From assembly GCA_013376985.1 (NCBI GenBank), contig JACABB010000035.1, positions 1-61,433 on the forward strand: a stretch of 61,433 bases of DNA, read 5' to 3'. The notes beneath the pieces are model-generated. The model had not been told where the DNA came from. It saw only the letters and a program-made list of their open reading frames with translations, and searched no databases. Each line of letters starts with the position of its first letter. The stretch's first letter is position 1. The translations under genes were made by a program, and so were the position numbers. Origin of the DNA: Bacteroidales bacterium. Its GTDB lineage: Bacteria; Bacteroidota; Bacteroidia; Bacteroidales; Tenuifilaceae. Below are positions 15,840-24,545 of this stretch, in pieces.

Positions 15840-18269
15840 ATGAAAAAAAGCTACTACACCATACTATTATCCCTACTCCCATTTATTGCGCTATCGCAAC
15901 AGCAAAGAGCGTATAAGATTATTGGAACTATTGCCGATTCTGCGGATCAGAAAGTAGTTCCTTACGCAACGATAACAGCGGTGAAGCTTCCTGAGAAGTC
16001 GATAAAAAAGCAGCTGGCAGCCCAAGCGGATGGGACGTTTGATATGCCGATAGATTCGGCGGGGGAGTACTTACTAACAATTAGCGCATTAGGGTACAGA
16101 ACCGTATCAAAAAATGTCTTAGTAGAAGGAGGACACTATTTTAACGACTTGGGAATAGTACCAATAAATACGAATTCCATCGAATTGAAGCCGGTTACCA
16201 TTACAGCCTACAAGCCGCTGGTTAAAGTTGAATCGGATAAGCTTGTTTATAGCGTAGAATCAGATCTTGAAGCGAAAACATCGAATGGGCTAGAGGTTAT
16301 AAAAAAAGTTCCAACCCTTGTTGTTCGCCCTGACGAAAAGATACAGGTAAACGGGAGCACGAATGTTAAAATATATATAAATGGAAGGACATCCAGCATG
16401 GCGACAAAAAACCTCGGGGATTTTCTACAAAATACGCCTGCAAGCCTAATAAAAAGCATAGAGGTAATCTCAAAACCCGGGGCAAAGTTCGACGCTGAGG
16501 GTACAGGGGCTATCATAAATATTGTGATGAGAAAAAAACCGATAGGCTATAGCTGCTCTTTAAGCAGCAGCGTGAGCTTTTCAAGTAGCCCGTATGCTAG
16601 AAACGGCCTAAATTTTACAACCGCATTCGGCAGGTTCGGGGCTTCAATTAATATTTTAAACAAAAGCTATTACCCGGAAGAAATTTATGATAGAAACATC
16701 TATAGGGAGAATTACGGCGATGATGATCAAAAATATACGAATGGGGTTGGGAAAGTCCACAATAGATGGGTTATGCTAGTTCCAAATATTGATATCAGCT
16801 ATGATATTGATACGCTAAACCTTATAAACCTAAGCTTAAATTCGGCATACAACAGGTCAAAAGATCGGTATAGCGCTAATGTTGGTATAGAAAATACTAA
16901 CAATTTGCTACAACACTCCTATTCGTACAACAGCTCGTACTTAGATCTTGAAAAAGAGCTGAATGGGAGTATCAGCTACCAGAATATTTCTAAAAAGGAT
17001 AAAAGGAAAATCCTGACGCTTTCCTACCAAATCGATCATTTGCCTATGGAGCTAAGGAATGAAATGGACATTGATAGCATAAAGGATTACAAATCGGCGA
17101 AACAGATCTCTCGGAATAATGAGAGCTGGACGGAGCATACCTTTCAGGTTGATTACACGCTCCCCCTTTGCAGTAAAGGGGAGGTTGAAACAGGTTCAAA
17201 ATACATCTCAAGGGAGGACAGAAGCTCTTCGCATATACTTGACTACCAGTATTCAACAAATCAATTTGTTGAGAATACGGGGATGAATAATGACTTTAGC
17301 TATAAGCAGGGTATTCTGGCAGCATATCTTACATACAGCCTAAAAATTGATAGGTTAAGCTTTAAGCTGGGCTTACGTGCCGAAGATTCAAAGGTAAGCT
17401 GCGTATTTACCTCTGCTAATACTACAGGGTTTAATAATTCGGTGAAAGAGCTTGTTCCAAGCACCAGCATTAGCTACCAGCTAACCGAAGGTCAAAATCT
17501 GGGGCTCTCCTATACGAAAAAAATTAAGCGTCCTAGCGTATGGCATTTAAACCCCTACGTTGACAAAAGCGATCCGAATAATTTTCATTCGGGCAACCCT
17601 AGTATTAAAGCTGAGCATTTTCATAGCCTTGAGCTAAGCTATGGGAGCTTCGGGCAATTCGGTAACTTTAGTATTAGCCTTGACTACATGAGGTCAAACG
17701 ATGGGATAGAGCAAGAGATTAAGCAGGTAGATGCAGGGACAATTCTGACTACCTTTGATAATATCGCCAAAGTTCAGAATTGGATTAGCTCCGCATCTCT
17801 AATGCTAAAAATAGGAAAAGATATTCGATTACAGCTAAGTTCATCCGTAAACTATAACGATTTAGAGAATAAAAACACGACCGCTAGAGGTTTAGGCTAC
17901 GACATATCCTCTGATATTGAATATCGAATAGTAAACGGGTTGAAATTTTCGGTATCAGGTTTTTATTTACAAGAAGCAAAAAGTTTGCAGAGTAAAACTT
18001 CGGCACTATACTATACAAACTTTACCTTAAAGAAAGAATTTTTACAAAAAAGATTAATCGTGTCACTATTGTATAGTAATGCTTTTTGGAAACATAAGAA
18101 TACCAGCTATGAAGTATTTGATGATACATTCTATCAGGTAACTAAGGAGGTTAGGCAGGGGTATCTGTATGGTTTTAGGATCAGCTATAGCTTTGGAAAA
18201 CTGGAAAATGAGATAAAAAAGGTTGTACGTGTTATTAACAATGACGATATCAAAGGGAAAGGAAAATAG
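15840..18269 (+). CDS. outer-membrane beta-barrel receptor, TonB-dependent-like
   Basis: An 809-residue outer-membrane protein. Signal peptide MKKSYYTILLSLLPFIALSQ, then a carboxypeptidase-regulatory-like beta domain (about 25-110), a plug domain (about 130-230, with KVPTLVVRPDEKIQVNGSTN and AKFDAEGTGAIINIVMRKK), and a large barrel rich in alternating aromatic strands. It lies 24 bp after the fused maturase, so it likely moves, or is targeted by, the cluster 2 peptide. It takes the place that the permease and TPR protein hold in cluster 1. No SusD partner is present. Confidence 0.85.
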   Translation: MKKSYYTILLSLLPFIALSQQQRAYKIIGTIADSADQKVVPYATITAVKLPEKSIKKQLAAQADGTFDMPIDSAGEYLLTISALGYRTVSKNVLVEGGHYFNDLGIVPINTNSIELKPVTITAYKPLVKVESDKLVYSVESDLEAKTSNGLEVIKKVPTLVVRPDEKIQVNGSTNVKIYINGRTSSMATKNLGDFLQNTPASLIKSIEVISKPGAKFDAEGTGAIINIVMRKKPIGYSCSLSSSVSFSSSPYARNGLNFTTAFGRFGASINILNKSYYPEEIYDRNIYRENYGDDDQKYTNGVGKVHNRWVMLVPNIDISYDIDTLNLINLSLNSAYNRSKDRYSANVGIENTNNLLQHSYSYNSSYLDLEKELNGSISYQNISKKDKRKILTLSYQIDHLPMELRNEMDIDSIKDYKSAKQISRNNESWTEHTFQVDYTLPLCSKGEVETGSKYISREDRSSSHILDYQYSTNQFVENTGMNNDFSYKQGILAAYLTYSLKIDRLSFKLGLRAEDSKVSCVFTSANTTGFNNSVKELVPSTSISYQLTEGQNLGLSYTKKIKRPSVWHLNPYVDKSDPNNFHSGNPSIKAEHFHSLELSYGSFGQFGNFSISLDYMRSNDGIEQEIKQVDAGTILTTFDNIAKVQNWISSASLMLKIGKDIRLQLSSSVNYNDLENKNTTARGLGYDISSDIEYRIVNGLKFSVSGFYLQEAKSLQSKTSALYYTNFTLKKEFLQKRLIVSLLYSNAFWKHKNTSYEVFDDTFYQVTKEVRQGYLYGFRISYSFGKLENEIKKVVRVINNDDIKGKGK

Positions 18270-18474
18270 TACTGCTATTGACACTTTAGATCCTGAGACT
18301 GCTTTTATAGCGGTGCTTTGCTCCGCTTTCTGCTTTTTCGCCCCTTCTCAATATAGGAAACTCAAGTTATTATTTTCAGACAGAAATTGCACTGCAATGT
18401 TTTTGCAGGTTACGCTAAAAAACTCGATTGTCTCAACTTCGCAGCGATTCTGTAGGGGGTGCTTATACCTAAAT

Positions 18475-18500
18475 TCTCCATCTCGGAAACGTTTAAACGT
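18475..18500 (-). repeat. 26-bp inverted repeat, right copy
   Basis: Exact reverse complement of 11813-11838. Neighbouring repeats (18511-18530, 18603-18668) are in direct orientation relative to 11681-11700 and 11731-11795, so this segment is flipped alone. Confidence 0.8.
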
Positions 18501-18602
18501 CAGAATGTCGAATCTGGGCTTTATTGGGTGTCTTATCGTGTAAAATCGGATATGTTGTCTTATCCTGTGTAAGGCTAATTTACTGACAAAGTCCAAAAAA
18601 GT

Positions 18603-18668
18603 AGTCTTATTTTCCGAAAATCCCACTTTTTTCAAGTTTTAGAGCACTTTTTTGGACTTTTAGAGCAC
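18603..18668 (+). repeat. imperfect direct repeat, copy 2
   Basis: Partner of 11731-11795. It continues into further TTTTAGAGCAC-like and TTTTTAGGGCAC-like units to about 18725. Confidence 0.7.
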
Positions 18669-18752
18669 TTTAAGGGCAGTGTAAAACAAGCTTCAGGGCA
18701 CTTTTTTGGCTTTTTAGGGCACTTAAAGAGCATTAATACGGGGAGTGGATTG

Positions 18753-18875
18753 CTAATAAATTTCATTATCTTTTAGAGTTGTACCATCACCCTCCCCCTT
18801 TATTTGCAATAACTCTTTTGTTTTAAGGATTTTAAACCCTTTTGCCGCCTTTTTTCTTAGCGTTTTAGTAATCAT
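18753..18875 (-). CDS. small GG-leader-like peptide, copy A, beside CHAT protease
   Basis: A 40-residue minus-strand peptide: a basic start (MITKTLRKKAAKGF), then KILKTKELLQIKGEGDG and an acidic end (LKDNEIY). The ELLQIKGxG block matches the end of GG-type leaders. It aligns with copy B at 19012-19146 through KGFxxLxxxELxQIxGxG. It has no Cys, unlike the cluster 1 and 2 precursors. Real expression is supported by the conservation between the two copies, not by any database match. The longer frame upstream (to 19031) crosses the duplicated promoter and is unlikely to be used. A toxin, signal or protease substrate are all possible. Confidence 0.6.
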   Translation of the reverse strand: MITKTLRKKAAKGFKILKTKELLQIKGEGDGTTLKDNEIY

Positions 18876-18927
18876 GAGTTTTATAAACATTCCGTTTGTT
18901 TTTGTACAGCAAAAGAACACTAACACA

Positions 18928-19038
18928 ATGGTGGTGAATTCTTTTAAATTACAGTTTAATATCCTAATACCCAGAATTCTTTTTTTACTTCCTGTAGGCA
19001 TTTCTCCTAGCCTAATGGGGAAAATCGCCATCCCTTAG
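18928..19038 (+). pseudogene. truncated duplicate of the CHAT gene 5' end
   Basis: The plus-strand frame reads NSFKLQFNILIP... and ends near SPSLMG, aligning with MNSFKLQGNSLVF... LSLSG of the intact CHAT protein at 19216. The sequence before it also matches the 19150-19215 promoter region. It is the left half of a tandem duplication with an offset of 282 bp; the rest of this gene copy is lost. The frame stops at 19036-19038, overlapping peptide copy B on the other strand. Confidence 0.7.
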
Positions 19039-19146
19039 AGTTATAGGAGCACTATCCCCCCCCCTTATTTGCTTTAATTCATTCAGGTTAAGGTTTCTAA
19101 AACCTTTTTTCACCTTCTTTTGTCTCATTTTTTTTAATGTTTTCAT
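19012..19146 (-). CDS. small GG-leader-like peptide, copy B, divergent from CHAT gene
   Basis: A 44-residue minus-strand peptide: MKTLKKMRQKKVKKGF, then RNLNLNELKQIRGGD and a tail SAPITLRDGDFPH. ELKQIRGG has the form of a double-glycine leader end, predicting a core of DSAPITLRDGDFPH without Cys. It starts 69 bp from the divergent CHAT gene, so both share one control region. Copy A has the same plan. Poly-G at the GG site (a run of nine C on the plus strand, about 19056-19064) could slip and change the frame. No modifying enzyme is adjacent; the CHAT protease may be the partner. Confidence 0.65.
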   Translation of the reverse strand: MKTLKKMRQKKVKKGFRNLNLNELKQIRGGDSAPITLRDGDFPH

Positions 19147-19177
19147 AATTTCAGGTTTTAAATTAAACATTTCGGAT

Positions 19178-19185
19178 TATTTTTG
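19178..19185 (+). promoter_or_regulatory. -7 box TATTTTTG of the CHAT gene
   Basis: Matches TAnnTTTG; the transcript would start near 19191, 25 nt before the ATG. In the duplicated copy (near 18893) the box has lost its TA, consistent with a dead promoter there. Confidence 0.55.
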
Positions 19186-19215
19186 CTCTAATTAAAGAAC
19201 ATTAGGACAATAATA

Positions 19216-22023
19216 ATGAATTCTTTCAAGTTACAAGGTAATTCTTTGGTATTCAATTTTTCTGTTTTACTTTTAGCGTGTACTTCTCTTAGCCTATCAG
19301 GGGTAGCAGCTCAGCAAGCTGTAGATACTTGTTACATAAATATTCTTTACGATAGCAGTAGGATTTTCTATGTATCGGGTGATTATAGCAGTGCCATAAG
19401 AGATTTGAGCAAGATTCTCACGCTCAAGGGCAAAATGTCTAGCGATTATAAACCCGAATACTTTAAGGTATATAACAGGTTAGGGTTGGTTTATAGGAGG
19501 CGAGGCGATCTGAGCGAGGCTATTGATTTCTACAAAAAGGCATTGGAAAGCACCTCCGATACCTTTAACTTATCGGTAATCAATTATAACATCGCCAATA
19601 TCTACTCCTTAAGAGGCGATTACTCAAAGGCTATCTACTACAACGAGAATTCCATATCAGTGCTTGAGAAAAGTAATGATGAGAAGAAGTACCGCTATAT
19701 TACTGATATCTACCATAACCTAGGCTACTCATACTATAAGCTAGGAGATTATAATCGTGCTAGAAGTAATTATTTAAAAAGCATTCAGGTATCCAAAGAG
19801 AATCAGCTTGGGGAGAATGGCGATACGTATTATAGTTGTGGACAGGCTTATCAGAAGCTGGATAGCCTAGGCAAAGCCGATTACTGCTTTAGAAAGGCGA
19901 TAAGCTGCTACACCAAGGAGTTTGGCAAAGACCACTACATGACCGGGATGGCGTATATGAACTATGCCTTCTTTTACTCTGAAACAGGAGAGTATGCAAA
20001 GAGCGTACAGCTTTATAAAAGAGCGTACGAAATCTTAGCTAGTACGCTTGGGAGCAAACATCCTTACATGTCATTATGCCTTAAACTCAATGGAAATTTA
20101 TACTACCAAATAGGGGATTACAAACAGGCGTTAAGGTACTACCAGCAATCCCTAGCATCCAAAATATACAGTTTTAATGATAACTCGGTGTACGTAAACC
20201 CAAACTCGGATGTACTCCCTGATATGGACATACTGGATATTCTAAAGTATAAGGCACAGGCTTTTATAAAATTATCGGAGCATGAGAGCAAGGAAGAAAA
20301 CCTTATAGCAGCACTTTCCACGCTTGAGCTTTCCACCGCTTTTACTGAAAGGCTGCGTACGGGTTATCTATACGAGGGGTCTAAGCTACAGCTGGCAGCG
20401 AATGAGCATGAAATCTACCTGCTAGGGGTAAGCGTTGCCCATTCGCTGTACGAAATCTCAGGTGATTCTAAGTACTTGGGTATGGCATTTCGGTACGCCG
20501 AGTACAGCAAGTACGCCGTACTCAGGGAGTTAAAAAATGATGAGATGGCTAAAGGGGTCGCAGGGGTTCCCGATAGCATTAGCAACAGCGAGAGGAGGAT
20601 AGAGCTACAGATAAGCGAGATTAGGATGCAAATTGAAGAGGAGAGTAAGTTGGAACACCCCAACAGGTCGAAGATAGACGGGTGGAATGGGCAGCTGTTC
20701 AGCCTGTCCCAGAACCTTGAGGGGCTGATGCAGAGGCTTGAAAGCAACTACCCCCTATACTACAGGCAAAAGCATAGCAATCAGGTTGTCAATATAGCGC
20801 AGCTGCAGGGAGCAATGGGCGAAAAGGAGGCAATACTTGAGTACGTGCTGGGCGACAGCACGCTATATACATTTACCATTACTAGGGATACATTCCTGCT
20901 GGTAAAGCAGGAAGCCGACAGCACCTTCCGCTCAAGGCTTAACTTTTTAATATACGCTTTGCACAGCGAGTACTCAACGGGTTACTACAAGTACAGGGAT
21001 GCAGCGTATACCCTCTACAGGAAGCTAATCTCCCCGGTTGAACCCCTGCTAAAGAACAAAAACCTACTTATAATTCCGGATGGTAAGCTAAACCGTATTG
21101 CGTTTGATGTGCTCATCGACAGACCGTACCGAGATGGCGATAAACGTGATTACAGAAAAGAATCGTACCTACTACGAAAATACCCGATAGGCTACGCCTA
21201 CTCTGCAACCTTATACAATAACACCCTAGGTAGTACCCGTAAAGGCTCACCCGACTTCCTTGGGATTGCTCCCGATTATAAGAACTCAAAGGACTCACTA
21301 AGAAATATCCCCATAGGGTTACAAAATGTGAGAAAGATTGCGCTGCTAACCTTCGGGAAATCGCTAACTGGGGGTAGCGCAACGGAAGGGGCGTTTAAGA
21401 AGTACTGTAGTAGGTACGGTATCATCCACTTCTACGCACACGGGTTGGAGGATACCCTTAACCCTACTAACTCGAAGCTATTTCTATCCCCTCAAGCCGA
21501 TTCCGCTGACGATGGCTACCTGCACGCATGGGAAGTATACAATATGCAGCTAAACGCAGAACTGGTGGTACTGGGATCATGCTACTCTGGGTCTGGGAGA
21601 CTATCGGAGGGGGAAGGGGTGCTGAGCATAAGCAGGAGCTTTATGTGTGCTGGCAGCCAATCGGTAATCATGTCACTATGGGTAGCATCCGATAGGTCAA
21701 CAAACGGTATGCTAAACGATTTTTACCTGAACCTGCTAAAGGGCATGAGAAAGGATGAGGCGCTGAGGCTTGCCAAGTTGAAGTACCTTGAAGAGACGGA
21801 ATCAATTTTTTCGCATCCCCGTTTTTGGGCTGGTATAGTGGTAAACGGCAACCAAAATCAGCTATACCATCACTGGTACTTAAAGAGAGCGATTCTTGCT
21901 ACTGCCATAATTTTAGGTCTACTCTTTGCTTTTAGGAAGCGAAAAACGATAACCCGCAAACTGCGTAAAGTAGGAAGAACAGAGATAAATAAAACCACAC
22001 AGACCCAGAGAACCTTTCAGTGA
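19216..22023 (+). CDS. secreted, membrane-anchored TPR-CHAT protease
   Basis: A 935-residue caspase-like protein. Residues 1-33 form a signal peptide (NFSVLLLACTSLSLSGVAAQ). Tetratricopeptide repeats fill about 38-330. A helical linker (about 440-530) leads to the CHAT domain (about 600-890) with the catalytic pair H742 in IHFYAHG and C789 in VVLGSCYSGSGRLSEGEG. A membrane segment (about 893-911) and a basic tail (FRKRKTITRK) follow, placing the protease in the periplasm. CHAT enzymes cut specific partners, often when TPRs bind a ligand. The divergent GG-like peptides at 18753-19146 are the obvious candidates for substrate or trigger, by inference. Confidence 0.88.
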   Translation: MNSFKLQGNSLVFNFSVLLLACTSLSLSGVAAQQAVDTCYINILYDSSRIFYVSGDYSSAIRDLSKILTLKGKMSSDYKPEYFKVYNRLGLVYRRRGDLSEAIDFYKKALESTSDTFNLSVINYNIANIYSLRGDYSKAIYYNENSISVLEKSNDEKKYRYITDIYHNLGYSYYKLGDYNRARSNYLKSIQVSKENQLGENGDTYYSCGQAYQKLDSLGKADYCFRKAISCYTKEFGKDHYMTGMAYMNYAFFYSETGEYAKSVQLYKRAYEILASTLGSKHPYMSLCLKLNGNLYYQIGDYKQALRYYQQSLASKIYSFNDNSVYVNPNSDVLPDMDILDILKYKAQAFIKLSEHESKEENLIAALSTLELSTAFTERLRTGYLYEGSKLQLAANEHEIYLLGVSVAHSLYEISGDSKYLGMAFRYAEYSKYAVLRELKNDEMAKGVAGVPDSISNSERRIELQISEIRMQIEEESKLEHPNRSKIDGWNGQLFSLSQNLEGLMQRLESNYPLYYRQKHSNQVVNIAQLQGAMGEKEAILEYVLGDSTLYTFTITRDTFLLVKQEADSTFRSRLNFLIYALHSEYSTGYYKYRDAAYTLYRKLISPVEPLLKNKNLLIIPDGKLNRIAFDVLIDRPYRDGDKRDYRKESYLLRKYPIGYAYSATLYNNTLGSTRKGSPDFLGIAPDYKNSKDSLRNIPIGLQNVRKIALLTFGKSLTGGSATEGAFKKYCSRYGIIHFYAHGLEDTLNPTNSKLFLSPQADSADDGYLHAWEVYNMQLNAELVVLGSCYSGSGRLSEGEGVLSISRSFMCAGSQSVIMSLWVASDRSTNGMLNDFYLNLLKGMRKDEALRLAKLKYLEETESIFSHPRFWAGIVVNGNQNQLYHHWYLKRAILATAIILGLLFAFRKRKTITRKLRKVGRTEINKTTQTQRTFQ

Positions 22024-22058
22024 AACTCTAATCCGTGCCTCCGTGGTGAGCAGCTATC
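21986..22058. repeat. imperfect palindromic intergenic repeat over the CHAT gene end
   Basis: ACCACACAGACCCAGAG and CTAATCCGTGCCTCCGTGGT are imperfect inverted arms around the CHAT stop codon. Sequences of the ACCACGGAGGCACGGAG type are common dispersed palindromes in Bacteroidota. The arms are seen; the family link is from memory. Confidence 0.45.
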
Positions 22059-22980
22059 AATCGCTAAGTCTACTTAGAATCCCTTTAGCTTTTTTATGGT
22101 AATCGTCATTACTATCCACGATAGCCCGAAAGGTCTTAATAGCTTTTTCCTTACTCCCCTCTTTAAGGTAGCAAAGCCCTAAATACCACCTCGCCTGTGG
22201 TGTATAATCAAAATTGCTCTGGCTAGCAATTACCTGTTCGAGGTAACCTGCTGCCTCTCTATACTTGCCAACCTCCATCAAGGATAGACCGATGAACAGG
22301 TTTCTTTCAGCCTCAATGGTTTCCGATGATGGCAAGTCTTTCAGGAGCAGCAGAGCATCGGCATATTCCCCTTCCATATATTTCTTAGCAATACCAAAAG
22401 AGATGTTATTCGGTATGTAGCCATCCATATAATTAAGCGGAGCGTAGTACTCAGCATATAGCCTGTTCTCCAACGAATCGGTGGGTTGAATATTGTACCC
22501 TATTGCTCCACCTATAAAAAGCAGGGCTGCAATGGTAGCGGCAGCAAGCCAGTATTTAGGTTTCATAGTTATGAAATGGATTTTGGGTTTTTTATCAAGA
22601 GGTTCTTTATTAATAAGGGGATTTTCATCAATAGTTTCTTTATCATGATACTCCTGTGAGGCCTCATAGTTCTTGTAAGCCTCCTCCAACTTTCCTTTTA
22701 GGAGAAGTTCGTCCGAAGAGCTATTTGTTTCATTGGGCTGGTTGATCTTATTGAAATCATCCATTCTCTTCTTTAGCCCACGCACAAAATCAGCCCGCTG
22801 GGCTGGGGTCATCTTATTATCATAGAATAATTTAGTGTCGATTTTTAATTTTTCCTCATCGTGAATTCTTGCTAAACGCTTATCCGTGAGAATTGCATCC
22901 GCAATCAAGGACATTGTTTTCCGAGGAAGCTGGCTTAGTATAAACGCTCTAATCATATCCCTGTTAATCTGTAAGCTCAT
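22057..22980 (-). CDS. membrane-anchored TPR protein, possible anti-sigma-like partner of CHAT
   Basis: A 307-residue protein from ATG 22980 (MSLQINRDMIRAFILSQLPR); a longer frame to 23034 begins with an unlikely hydrophobic stretch. The N-terminal 120 residues are cytoplasmic and helical, a membrane segment lies at about 141-161 (LAAATIAALLFIGGAIGY), and the rest is periplasmic with TPRs (LFIGLSLMEVGKYREAAGYL, RWYLGLCYLKEGSKEKAIKT). In other Bacteroidota such proteins stand next to TPR-CHAT genes, often with a sigma factor. Here it converges on the CHAT gene and no sigma factor is present. Partnership is inferred. Confidence 0.75.
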   Translation of the reverse strand: MSLQINRDMIRAFILSQLPRKTMSLIADAILTDKRLARIHDEEKLKIDTKLFYDNKMTPAQRADFVRGLKKRMDDFNKINQPNETNSSSDELLLKGKLEEAYKNYEASQEYHDKETIDENPLINKEPLDKKPKIHFITMKPKYWLAAATIAALLFIGGAIGYNIQPTDSLENRLYAEYYAPLNYMDGYIPNNISFGIAKKYMEGEYADALLLLKDLPSSETIEAERNLFIGLSLMEVGKYREAAGYLEQVIASQSNFDYTPQARWYLGLCYLKEGSKEKAIKTFRAIVDSNDDYHKKAKGILSRLSD

Positions 22981-23278
22981 AGTAGGATGGTTTAATACAG
23001 GCAAGATAAGTATAATTTCTAGGAAAAAAAACATTTTCCGTAGAATTGAACCAATTATTGATCTAAATCAAGTTGCGTTTGCATAAAACGTAGTGCAAGT
23101 TAATGATCGAAACATAAATTACAAAAATATGTAATACAACAGAGCGGTTATCTGGAATTATAAATAAAGGCTTTATGTTTACTTTAGGGCTATTTAGGAT
23201 ACTATGAAACGCATAGCTAGCAACAATTTGCCGTGATTTTCAGCGTAAAATCCATTTGTGCTGTGGAGCTGAGCTGGA

Positions 23279-24532
23279 TTAGGGTTGATGTTTTTGGTTG
23301 GTCGTTACAGTAGCAGCCTCTCCCATTAACTTTTGCCTTAGGGCAGCCATGTCAGTGCCGACTTTTTGCTCGACTACTTTAGCATAGATTTGCGTTGTCT
23401 TGATGCTTCTATGCCCAAGCATTGCGCTTACCGATTCAATGGGGACTCCATTGGTAAGGGTTACAGTGGTCGCAAATGTATGACGTGCTAGGTGGTAGGT
23501 CAGCACCTTGGTAACCCCGCAGATATCCCCTAGCTCTTTTAGGTAAGAATTCATCCTTTGGTTTGTCATCACTGGTAGAAGCTTACCTTTGTCTTGAACT
23601 ATCGGATGTTCCTTGTATTTCTCAATTATGCCCAAAGCCTTTGGTAATAGAGGGACGGTTGATTTTACATCTGTCTTTGTACGGCGTATATGTATCCACT
23701 TCTCTCCGTCAATGCCTAGCACAATATTACTTGGGGATAATTTGGCTACCTCTGCGTAGGAAAGCCCTGTATAGCATGAGAATACAAAGATATCCCGGAT
23801 TACTGCAAGGCGTGGAATGGTAATACTCTTTTGCTCTATTGCCAAAAGCTCCTCATTTGTAAGAAAACCACGTTCAACCTCCTTAAATCGCTTTTGGAAA
23901 TGTTTGAAGGGATCATTATCCGTCCATTCATTTTTTAAAGCGAGGTTAATAATTTTTTGAAAATTAGAAATATACTTCAAAGCGGAGTTGTGTTCACAAT
24001 TCTTTGTCTTTTTTAAGAAGTACTCTAAGTTAGTAATGAACTCATAATTAAGCTCGCATAGATACATATCTTTAACCTTATACTGATGAACTATGAATTC
24101 TCTAATATGGTTTAAAGAGGTCTTATATCTTTTAAATGTACCAAGACTAAAATCCTTGCCAATTAATTGGTACATCTGTTGATTGTGATACTCAAAAACC
24201 TGAATAACTGTTTTATCATCTTTCCCTTTGCCCTGATATAGCTTCTTTATTTTATCTGGAGTGACTAACTCTTTTCTATCTATTAGGTTTCGCTGAATTT
24301 CATAAACTTTGTTTTTTAAACTGTCAAGATACAAATTGAGTTCTTTCGCTTCTTGCCCCGTTCCTTTCGCCTTTCCACCTTCCCAGCGATCAGTATGGAT
24401 TCTCCTACTGATAGAAATGTCAGCCCTTTTCCCGTTAACAGTTACCCGCATAAAAATTGGGGCTGTTTTTTTATCGTCCAATTTATCAACCCTTTGATAA
24501 AAGGCTACAGCAAAAGTGTTTTTATGTTCCAT
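23279..24532 (-). CDS. int: tyrosine recombinase (integrase) of the island
   Basis: A 417-residue site-specific recombinase. An N-terminal arm-binding domain (about 8-95, with PIFMRVTVNGKRADISISRR), a SAM-like core-binding domain (about 105-205) and a catalytic domain (about 220-400). Visible catalytic residues: Lys in IHIRRTKTD, HLAR (HxxR), His in MLGHRS and Tyr in TTQIYAKV. The first Arg is replaced within CYTGLSYAEV, as in CTnDOT-family integrases, where loss of Arg I is known. It lies 257 bp from the tRNA-Gln repeat it would recombine. A -7 box TACCTTTG (24566-24573, minus) precedes it. Confidence 0.93.
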   Translation of the reverse strand: MEHKNTFAVAFYQRVDKLDDKKTAPIFMRVTVNGKRADISISRRIHTDRWEGGKAKGTGQEAKELNLYLDSLKNKVYEIQRNLIDRKELVTPDKIKKLYQGKGKDDKTVIQVFEYHNQQMYQLIGKDFSLGTFKRYKTSLNHIREFIVHQYKVKDMYLCELNYEFITNLEYFLKKTKNCEHNSALKYISNFQKIINLALKNEWTDNDPFKHFQKRFKEVERGFLTNEELLAIEQKSITIPRLAVIRDIFVFSCYTGLSYAEVAKLSPSNIVLGIDGEKWIHIRRTKTDVKSTVPLLPKALGIIEKYKEHPIVQDKGKLLPVMTNQRMNSYLKELGDICGVTKVLTYHLARHTFATTVTLTNGVPIESVSAMLGHRSIKTTQIYAKVVEQKVGTDMAALRQKLMGEAATVTTNQKHQP

Positions 24533-24545
24533 GTTTCAAATTGTT

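Larger units (their letters stand above)
18270..18752. other. spacer after cluster 2, with repeats shared with 11.6-11.9 kb
   Basis: No supported gene. AGCGG/CCGCT (18309-18327) followed by a T-rich run may terminate the receptor transcript. The 26-bp inverted repeat, the AATCTGGGC match and the AGTCTTATT repeat are here. From about 18640 a TTTTAGAGCAC-type unit recurs four times. Confidence 0.5.

Noticed and set aside
18223-18635. Overlapping frames on both strands after the receptor gene
   Set aside because: They cover the hairpin and intergenic repeats and overlap the receptor stop; codon texture is not protein-like.
19216-22023. TPR-CHAT as a Craspase (Csx29-like) CRISPR effector
   Set aside because: It has a signal peptide and a C-terminal membrane anchor, and no CRISPR array or Cas7-11 gene is present.
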